64,000 nucleotides of DNA. Source: Agromyces sp. Leaf222 (GTDB lineage Bacteria > Actinomycetota > Actinomycetes > Actinomycetales > Microbacteriaceae). The notes under the pieces were generated by a model. The model was not told the origin of the DNA and did not search any database. It worked only from the letters and a program-made list of their open reading frames with translations. The position numbers were made by a program, and so were the translations under genes. Shown piece by piece: positions 58,439 to 64,000 of the stretch. Location of the stretch: assembly GCF_001421565.1 (NCBI RefSeq), contig NZ_LMKQ01000001.1, positions 743,651 through 807,650 of the forward strand. Reading direction: 5' to 3'. Each line of letters starts with the position of its first letter. Position 1 is the stretch's first letter.

Positions 58439-59145
58439 GCGACATCCGCGTGCTCGTCGTCGACGACGAGCCCATCACGGCCGAGGCGCACGCCGAGTAC
58501 GTGCGCCGACTCGACGGCTTCGCGGTCGCGGGCGTGGCGCACGACGGCAAGGAGGCGATCCGGCTGCTGCGGGACTCGCTCGAGGGCGACGGCTCGCGAC
58601 GGGGATCGGTCGACCTCGTGCTGCTCGACATGAACCTGCCCGACATCCACGGCATCGAGCTGTGCCGGCGCATCCGCACCGCCGGACTCGAGGTCGACGT
58701 GATCGCCATCTCGGCCGTGCGCGACGTGTCGGTCGTGCGCGCCTCGGTGAACCTCGGCATCGTGGCCTACCTCATCAAGCCGTTCACCTTTCCGGTGTTC
58801 GCCGAACGGCTGCGCGGCTACCTCGAGTTCCGTGCGGGCTTCGACGAGGGCGCGGGCACCACGACGCAGGACGAGGTCGACCAGTCGCTCGCGCGCCTGC
58901 GCTCGCCGGGGTCGGTGCCGCTCGAGAAGGGGCTCACGGGCGACACCCTCGGACGCATCGTGAAGGCGTTGCGAGGGCGGGCCGACGCCGTCTCGGCGAG
59001 CGAGCTCGCCGGGGAGCTGGCCATCTCACGGGTCACCGCCCGGCGATACCTCGAGCACCTGGCCGACGAGGGCTCGGTCGAGCGGGCGCCGCGGTACGGC
59101 ACGCCCGGTCGGCCGGAGCTCGAGTACCGCTGGCGGCAGGGCTGA
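58435..59145 (+). CDS. CitB/DcuR-type response regulator
   Basis: 236 residues. Receiver domain with DD (10-11), phosphoacceptor Asp65 in LVLLDMNLPD, Ser/Thr in ISAVRD and Lys in YLIKPF (about 113), then a linker and a C-terminal helix-turn-helix (SASELAGELAISRVTARRYLEHLADEG), the CitB-family output domain. Start overlaps the kinase stop. It should activate the divergent dctA unit when phosphorylated. Confidence 0.9.
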   Translation: MSDIRVLVVDDEPITAEAHAEYVRRLDGFAVAGVAHDGKEAIRLLRDSLEGDGSRRGSVDLVLLDMNLPDIHGIELCRRIRTAGLEVDVIAISAVRDVSVVRASVNLGIVAYLIKPFTFPVFAERLRGYLEFRAGFDEGAGTTTQDEVDQSLARLRSPGSVPLEKGLTGDTLGRIVKALRGRADAVSASELAGELAISRVTARRYLEHLADEGSVERAPRYGTPGRPELEYRWRQG

Positions 59146-59336
59146 CGCGACGAATGCGCAGACGGTCACACGGTCGGCGCTATCCTCAGACGGCCGACGA
59201 GGAGGGCGCGACGATCGACTGTCCGCTGCCGCCGGGGGTGGACGCCGCGCGACCGACCTTCGGCGCGAGCGCATGCCGTCGTCGACGCTCCGGACGCGCG
59301 GGTGCTCCGAACAGGCTGATGTCGCGCGAACTTCAG

Positions 59337-59368
59337 GCGGGGCGGGCGCATCGCAGCGCCCGCCCCGC
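59337..59368. terminator. 13-bp hairpin between the response regulator and a minus-strand gene
   Basis: GCGGGGCGGGCGC and GCGCCCGCCCCGC pair perfectly around a 6-nt loop, 8 bp beyond the stop of the gene at 59376 and 190 bp beyond the response-regulator stop. The remaining 59146-59336 shows no convincing gene. Confidence 0.8.
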
Positions 59369-59375
59369 GGCGGGC

Positions 59376-59750
59376 TTACTTGTTGTCGCGCTGGAGCATG
59401 CGACGGGGGATGTACGGCGCCACGAGAACCGTGACGCAGGCGGTGAGCAGCGCGAGCGTCTCCTCGAACGGCTGGTCCAGGAACACGTACCCGACGACGA
59501 CGAGGAGCGCACTGACCGATCCGACGGCGACGGCGACGAGCTCGCCCGCGTGCGACTGGCGAATGTCACGAGGGGTCACGACGACGACTCGTGTGTCGGA
59601 TTCGGTGTGCGGTGCAACGCCGTCGGGCGTGCGCCCGACGAACTGATTCGTCATGGCGACGGCGGGCGGAGGTTCACCGTGGTGGATGACCTCCGGCAGC
59701 GCGGGCGACTCGGGGACGATCGGGATCGCCCCCGTGGTGGGGTGGGACAT
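59376..59750 (-). CDS. Small membrane protein of unknown function
   Basis: 124 residues with GAAAGGTG as ribosome site. The first 70 residues are polar and Pro-rich, followed by two closely spaced hydrophobic helices (about 70-90, AVAVGSVSALLVVVGYVFL, and about 95-112, LALLTACVTVLVAPY) and a basic end. No family recognised. Its upstream region contains an 8-bp inverted repeat (59825-59848). Confidence 0.75.
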   Translation of the reverse strand: MSHPTTGAIPIVPESPALPEVIHHGEPPPAVAMTNQFVGRTPDGVAPHTESDTRVVVVTPRDIRQSHAGELVAVAVGSVSALLVVVGYVFLDQPFEETLALLTACVTVLVAPYIPRRMLQRDNK

Positions 59751-60204
59751 CGGAGCACCTTTCGATTCGTGAACGGGGAGGGCTGACGCCTCGGCGTGGT
59801 CGACCGGTTCTCTTTGGCGACGAGAGTCACGTGCTCAGAGACGTGACTGGCGAACATCTGGGGACGAGGGTTGTGAGCTGAGCCCACTCGACCTCTGGCC
59901 ACCCCCTCTCAAGTCGTCTTCGTCCGACCCCCCTCATCCCCGATTCCCTGACAGGGGGTGAAGCAACTGTACTGAGGCGAGGTATCATTTTCAATACACA
60001 AATTTTATGAAATTATCCGTTTGATACCCAAGTGATCGGTGCTAGGTTAGTGAGACCCTGATCCGAAAGCAGTGGCGGGGCCACGTGTCTGGGGCGCGTG
60101 CGTCCACCCGTCCGAGACGACAGCCCGGGAGGGGCATGTCAACAGCTATCGGTGCCTGTATCGCGGGAGCCGGGGATCCCGCTTCATGCATTGGAGAGGT
60201 TCTC
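59751..60204. other. AT-rich intergenic island with promoter elements
   Basis: 454 bp without a gene. An inverted repeat AGTCACGT/ACGTGACT (59825-59832, 59841-59848) suggests an operator for the leftward gene. From about 59975 to 60030 the sequence is markedly AT-rich for this genome. TTGATA (60021-60026) and TAGGTT (60043-60048), 16 nt apart, form a plausible rightward promoter for the gene at 60205. Confidence 0.6.
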
Positions 60205-60534
60205 ATGAACCAGAAGAACGAAAGGTCCCGCAAGCGAATCGTGACTGACACTGTGGAAACACTCGACGCCGATGGCGCCGGCGAGACCTTGCCGGGCACG
60301 GTATCCGAATCTCGGAAGCCGGCGAAGAAGGTGCCGACCCGCTTCTCGCTCAGTCTTCCCCCCTCCTACGCAGAGATCGTTGCGACCACGGCTGAAGTGA
60401 AGGAGTTGAATGTGACCGACACGTTCCGCCGCGCCCTTGCGATCATGCATGCCATCGACGAAGAGGAAGCCAAGGGCAATCGCATCGTCTCGGTCGAAAC
60501 GGACGGCATCAGCACTCGCCTGGTGTTCGTGTGA
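60205..60534 (+). CDS. Small ribbon-helix-helix-like protein of unknown role
   Basis: ATG 60205 is favoured by GGAGAGG five bases ahead; an in-frame ATG at 60136 is possible. 109 residues. A charged, flexible N-terminus (about 1-45) leads into RFSLSLPPSYAEIVATTAEVKELNVTDTFRRALAIMHAI, a strand-helix-helix pattern like ribbon-helix-helix DNA-binding proteins or antitoxins. Base composition is less GC-biased than its neighbours, suggesting recent acquisition or relaxed codon use. No toxin-like partner is adjacent. Confidence 0.7.
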   Translation: MNQKNERSRKRIVTDTVETLDADGAGETLPGTVSESRKPAKKVPTRFSLSLPPSYAEIVATTAEVKELNVTDTFRRALAIMHAIDEEEAKGNRIVSVETDGISTRLVFV

Positions 60535-60566
60535 CGCAAGGACGGGGCTGAGGAGGTCAAGACTTC

Positions 60567-60606
60567 AGCGGAGGGTCGGTTGCCGAACGGCACCCGGCCC
60601 TCCGCT
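60567..60606 (+). terminator. Hairpin after the ribbon-helix-helix-like gene
   Basis: AGCGGAGGG and CCCTCCGCT pair around a 22-nt loop that contains a further short stem, 32 bp after the stop. Confidence 0.55.
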
Positions 60607-60696
60607 CGTTGCCGGACGAATCGGTGTGACGTTGCTGTGTGTGTGCACCTCGAGCTTGCCGTAGTCACAGCGGCTCCTGCGGACTAGCGTGAGCAC

Positions 60697-62091
60697 GTGT
60701 CCGCGTCCGTGATCGACGCACGTACTGCTCACGCCGCCGGCGTCCAGCGCCTGCTCGCGAGCTATCGCGCGGTGCCCGCGACCTCTTCGGTGCGGCTCGC
60801 GAAACGCACCTCGAACCTCTTCAGGACGCGCGCGAAGGCGGATGCCGCGGGGCTCGACACGTCGGGCCTGACCCACGTCATCTCGGTCGACCCCGAGGCG
60901 CGCACGGCCGACGTCGCGGGCATGTGCACCTACGAGGACCTCGTCGACGCGACGCTGCCCTTCGGCCTGGTGCCGCTCGTCGTACCGCAGCTGAAGACGA
61001 TCACCCTCGGGGGCGCCGTCACGGGTCTCGGCATCGAGTCGACGTCGTTCCGAAACGGGCTGCCGCACGAGTCGGTGCTCGAGATGGACATCCTCACCGG
61101 GGCCGGCGAGGTGGTGACGGCGTCGCGCGGTGACGGCGAGCACGGTGAGAACGCCGACCTGTTCCGAGCGTTCCCGAACTCGTACGGCACGCTCGGCTAC
61201 GCCGTGCGCCTGCGCATCGAGCTCGAGCCCGTCGAGCCGTTCGTCGCGCTGACGCACGTGCGGTTCCACGACCTCGGCGAGCTCGTGGCCGCGATGGGGC
61301 GCATCGTCGCGACGGGCGAGCACGAGGGCGAGCGGGTCGACTTCCTCGACGGGGTCGTGTTCAGCGCCGACGAGGGCTACCTCTGCCTCGGCCGGCGCAC
61401 CGCGGCATCCGGCCCGGTCAGCGACTACACCGGCCAGCAGGTCTACTACCGGTCGATGCAGCACGACGATGGCGCGAAGCGCGACCGGCTCACCGTGCAC
61501 GACTACCTCTGGCGGTGGGACGCCGACTGGTTCTGGTGCTCCGCGGCGTTCGGCGCGCAGCAGCCGCTCGTGCGCCGGCTGTGGCCCCGGCGGTTGCGGC
61601 GCAGCAGCTCCTACGCGCGGCTCATGCGGCTCGAACGCCGCTACGGCATCGGCGATCGGCTCGAGCGGGTGAAGGGCCGGCCGCCGCGCGAGCGCGTCAT
61701 CCAGGACGTCGAGGTGCCGATCGAGCGCACCGCGGAGTTCCTCGACTGGTTCCTCGCGAACGTGCCGATCGAGCCGATCTGGCTCTGCCCGCTGCAACTG
61801 CGCGGCGACGACGCCTGGCCGCTCTACCCGCTCGAGCCGCACCGCACCTACGTCAACGTCGGCTTCTGGTCGACCGTGCCGGTCGGCGCGACCGAGGGCG
61901 AGACGAACCGCCTGATCGAGCGCGAGGTCTCGGCGCTCGACGGCCACAAGTCGCTCTACTCCGACGCGTTCTACTCGCGCGATGAGTTCGACGCGCTCTA
62001 CGGCGGCGACGCCTACCGATCCGCCAAGGCGCGGTTCGACCCCGACTCACGACTCCTCGACCTCTATGCGAAGGCGGTGCAACGTCGATGA
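60697..62091 (+). CDS. tmsA: FAD-binding oxidoreductase, TmsA/BfaA-like (10-methyl fatty acid synthesis)
   Basis: 464 residues from a GTG. A FAD_binding_4 (PCMH/VAO-type) domain, with DVAGMCTYEDLVDATLPFGLVP, LGGAVTGLGIESTSFRNGLPHESV and FPNSYGTLGYAVRLRIEL, precedes a C-terminal cap domain, as in DHCR24-like reductases. Its stop overlaps the start of a cyclopropane-synthase-like methyltransferase. This pair is known in actinobacteria to make 10-methyl (tuberculostearic-type) fatty acids: the methyltransferase forms a 10-methylene group on a C18:1 phospholipid chain and the flavoenzyme reduces it. Assigned by family plus gene order. Confidence 0.8.
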   Translation: MSASVIDARTAHAAGVQRLLASYRAVPATSSVRLAKRTSNLFRTRAKADAAGLDTSGLTHVISVDPEARTADVAGMCTYEDLVDATLPFGLVPLVVPQLKTITLGGAVTGLGIESTSFRNGLPHESVLEMDILTGAGEVVTASRGDGEHGENADLFRAFPNSYGTLGYAVRLRIELEPVEPFVALTHVRFHDLGELVAAMGRIVATGEHEGERVDFLDGVVFSADEGYLCLGRRTAASGPVSDYTGQQVYYRSMQHDDGAKRDRLTVHDYLWRWDADWFWCSAAFGAQQPLVRRLWPRRLRRSSSYARLMRLERRYGIGDRLERVKGRPPRERVIQDVEVPIERTAEFLDWFLANVPIEPIWLCPLQLRGDDAWPLYPLEPHRTYVNVGFWSTVPVGATEGETNRLIEREVSALDGHKSLYSDAFYSRDEFDALYGGDAYRSAKARFDPDSRLLDLYAKAVQRR

Positions 62092-63470
62092 CGACGACCA
62101 AGGGACCGATGACCGGCACGGCGGGTTCGAACGACCCGACGGAACCGAATGATCCGTTCGGCCGAGCGGATGCCGCGGGCGGCCCGGATGCCGCAGGCAA
62201 GCTCACGCTGGCGCAGATCCTCGAGATCTTCGCGGGCGGGCGCCTGCCCCTGCGGTTCACCGCGTACGACGGGAGCTCGGCGGGTCCGCCCGATGCGGCG
62301 CTCGGGATCGAGCTGACGAGCCCGCGCGGCACGACGTATCTCGCGACAGGTCGTGGCGACCTGGGCCTCGCGCGTGCGTACATCGCCGGCGATCTCGAGA
62401 TCCACGGGGTGCACCCGGGCGATCCCTACGAACTGCTGAAGGCCCTGGCCGACGAGCTCGTCTTCAAGCTGCCGCCGCCCAAGCTCATGGCGCAGGTCGT
62501 GCGGTCGATCGGCGTCGAGCACCTGCGCCCCATCGCCCCGCCGCCGCAGGAGGTGCCGCCGAGGTGGCGCAGGGTCGCCGAGGGGCTGCGGCACAGCAAG
62601 TCGCGCGACGCCGAGGCGATCCACCACCACTACGACGTCTCGAACACGTTCTACGAGTGGGTGCTCGGGCCGTCGATGACGTACACCTGCGCCTGCTATC
62701 CCTCGCTCGAGGCGACGCTCGACGAGGCCCAGGAGAACAAGTACCGGCTCGTCTTCGAGAAGCTTCGGCTGAAGCCGGGCGACCGCCTGCTCGACGTCGG
62801 ATGCGGCTGGGGCGGCATGGTGCGCTACGCCGCACGCCGCGGTGTGCGGGCGATCGGGGTCACCCTGTCCGAGGAGCAGACGTCGTGGGCGCAGCGCGCC
62901 ATCGACGACGAAGGCCTCTCCGGCCTGGCCGAGGTGCGGTTCGGCGACTACCGCGACATCCGCGAGACCGGCTTCGACGCCGTCTCGTCGATCGGACTGC
63001 TCGAGCACATCGGGGTCAAGAACTACGCCTCGTACTTCGGGTTCCTGCAGTCGCGGCTGCGCACGGGCGGGCTGCTGCTCAACCACTGCATCACCCGCCC
63101 CGACAACACCTCGCAGCCCTCGGCGAAGGGATTCATCGACCGGTACGTCTTCCCCGACGGGGAGCTCACGGGCTCCGGCCGCATCATCCGCGAGGCGCAG
63201 GATGTCGGGCTCGAGGTGCTGCACGAGGAGAACCTGCGACCGCACTACGCGCTCACCCTGCGCGACTGGTGCGCGAACCTCGTCGCCCACTGGGACGAGG
63301 CGGTCGCCGAGGTCGGCCTGCCCACCGCGAAGGTGTGGGGGCTGTACATGGCAGGGTCGCGGCTCGCGTTCGAGTCCGGCGGCATCCAGCTGCACCAGGT
63401 GCTGGCCGTCAGGCCCGACGAGCATGGCGGCAACGGGGGGCTGCCGCTGCGGCCGTGGTGGGCGGCCTGA
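62088..63470 (+). CDS. tmsB: SAM-dependent fatty-acyl methyltransferase, TmsB/UfaA1/CFA-synthase-like
   Basis: 460 residues, ATGA overlap with the flavoenzyme gene. An N-terminal domain of about 170 residues is followed by the CFA-synthase signature HHHYDVSNTFYEWVLG, SMTYTCACYP, the SAM-binding LDVGCGWGGMVRYAAR, GLLEHIGVKNY and a C-terminal region with HYALTLRDWCANL. CFA-type enzymes add a methylene from SAM across an acyl double bond; in the TmsB branch the product is a 10-methylene chain. Ends before a strong terminator. Confidence 0.82.
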   Translation: MTTTKGPMTGTAGSNDPTEPNDPFGRADAAGGPDAAGKLTLAQILEIFAGGRLPLRFTAYDGSSAGPPDAALGIELTSPRGTTYLATGRGDLGLARAYIAGDLEIHGVHPGDPYELLKALADELVFKLPPPKLMAQVVRSIGVEHLRPIAPPPQEVPPRWRRVAEGLRHSKSRDAEAIHHHYDVSNTFYEWVLGPSMTYTCACYPSLEATLDEAQENKYRLVFEKLRLKPGDRLLDVGCGWGGMVRYAARRGVRAIGVTLSEEQTSWAQRAIDDEGLSGLAEVRFGDYRDIRETGFDAVSSIGLLEHIGVKNYASYFGFLQSRLRTGGLLLNHCITRPDNTSQPSAKGFIDRYVFPDGELTGSGRIIREAQDVGLEVLHEENLRPHYALTLRDWCANLVAHWDEAVAEVGLPTAKVWGLYMAGSRLAFESGGIQLHQVLAVRPDEHGGNGGLPLRPWWAA

Positions 63471-63499
63471 CCCGTCGAGCACGATCGACGCCGACGTGA

Positions 63500-63531
63500 C
63501 GAGGGGCGGATGCCGCGGCATCCGCCCCTCG
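63500..63531. terminator. 32-bp perfect palindrome between convergent genes
   Basis: The arms CGAGGGGCGGATGCCG and its exact complement abut with no spacer, so the hairpin loop must form from the innermost bases. It lies 30 bp after tmsB and 11 bp from the stop of the minus-strand permease, probably terminating both. The core is the recurrent GGATGCCGCGGCATCC. Confidence 0.8.
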
Positions 63532-63541
63532 CATGCGAGCG

Positions 63542-64000
63542 CTACTCGGCCGAGTCGAGTCGCCTGCGGTCCTCGGCGAGCAGGGCGTCCTCGCCCTCGT
63601 CGCCCTCGGCGATGACCTCGTCCTCCTCGAGCGAGAGGCGCATCGGACGGCGGAACAGGCGAGTCAGCACCAGCAGCGCGACCACCCCGATCGAGAGCCA
63701 GAGGAGGCCGTAGATCATCGCGTCGCTGCTGATGTTGAGCCAGAGCACCACGGTGAGCACGACGCCGATGACCGGCAGCACGATGTTGCGCACGATCTGC
63801 GACGCCGACCTCACCTCGCGGCGGCGCACGGCGAAGTGCAGGATCACCGTGATGTTCACGACCGTGAACGCGATCAGCGCACCGAAGTTGATGAGCGAGA
63901 AGATGAAGTCGAGGTCGGCCACCGCGGCGCCCAGCGAGACGATGCCGACGAGCACGATCGCGACCGCCGGCGTCTGGAACCGCGGGTGCACGTACGACAG
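63542..64000 (-). CDS. APC-family amino-acid permease, C-terminal part (5' end outside window)
   Basis: The frame remains open to the window end (153 residues visible). Four hydrophobic segments are visible, with the APC-type pattern HPRFQTPAVAIVLVGIVSL, IFSLINFGALIAFTVVN and a long acidic C-terminal tail (LSLEEDEVIAEGDEGED). Such proteins import amino acids or polyamines. The conserved N-terminal substrate-binding helices are not in the window. Confidence 0.75.
   Translation of the reverse strand: MSYVHPRFQTPAVAIVLVGIVSLGAAVADLDFIFSLINFGALIAFTVVNITVILHFAVRRREVRSASQIVRNIVLPVIGVVLTVVLWLNISSDAMIYGLLWLSIGVVALLVLTRLFRRPMRLSLEEDEVIAEGDEGEDALLAEDRRRLDSAE

Overview
The window reads as chromosomal DNA from a high-GC Gram-positive actinobacterium, most likely a member of the Microbacteriaceae (Agromyces/Microbacterium-like). 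The evidence is very high GC with C/G third positions, GTG/TTG starts, GGATGCC/GGCATCC-rich text, Ala/Arg-rich signal peptides and actinobacterial family members. The genus is an inference; no rRNA or tRNA gene was seen.

Region 1 (1-10240) opens inside a GH27 alpha-galactosidase/beta-L-arabinopyranosidase. A LacI repressor, two secreted multidomain GH43 enzymes and a two-gene surface cassette (WxL-like secreted protein plus DUF916-type membrane protein) follow. Region 2 (10287-20094) is mostly unlinked genes: a VOC protein, a short AlkD-like protein, a peptidoglycan-binding lipoprotein, a coiled-coil protein, a SUMF1-fold protein, an MDR reductase, a three-gene set (KAS III-like enzyme, diiron haem-oxygenase-fold enzyme, unknown protein) and a SulP transporter.

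Region 3 (20275-51293) is the core of the window: a furanose-polysaccharide utilisation locus. It holds six secreted GH43 enzymes, one giant GH127 beta-L-arabinofuranosidase, a second WxL-like/DUF916 cassette with an extra small membrane protein, a second LacI regulator, and a YtfQRT-YjfF-like furanose ABC importer with an additional ATPase. Together these suggest extracellular debranching of arabinan, arabinogalactan or similar glycans, with uptake of the released furanose sugar.

Two features tie regions 1 and 3 into one system. First, all ten secreted glycosidases (GH27, eight GH43, GH127) end in the same roughly 85-residue domain. It begins around a CVAGK motif and finishes with a cysteine one or two residues before the stop. 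Second, a palindromic operator (consensus TGTTNCCGGNAACA) sits before glycosidase genes, before the second surface cassette and before the sugar-binding protein gene, often overlapping a TTGNNN-N17/18-TAACAT promoter. I propose an actinobacterial surface-display or secretion system in which the Cys-terminal domain is the enzyme tag and the WxL-like/DUF916 pair is the wall or membrane platform. The sequence facts are direct; the mechanism is inference.

Region 4 (51389-59145) is a C4-dicarboxylate module: a FAD-dependent fumarate reductase/aspartate oxidase-like enzyme with a divergent LysR regulator, a DctA symporter, a frameshifted CitE-like lyase, and a CitA/DcuS-type two-component system. 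Region 5 (59146-64000) holds two small uncharacterised genes around an AT-rich island, a TmsA/TmsB-like pair for 10-methyl branched fatty acids, and the end of an APC-family permease.
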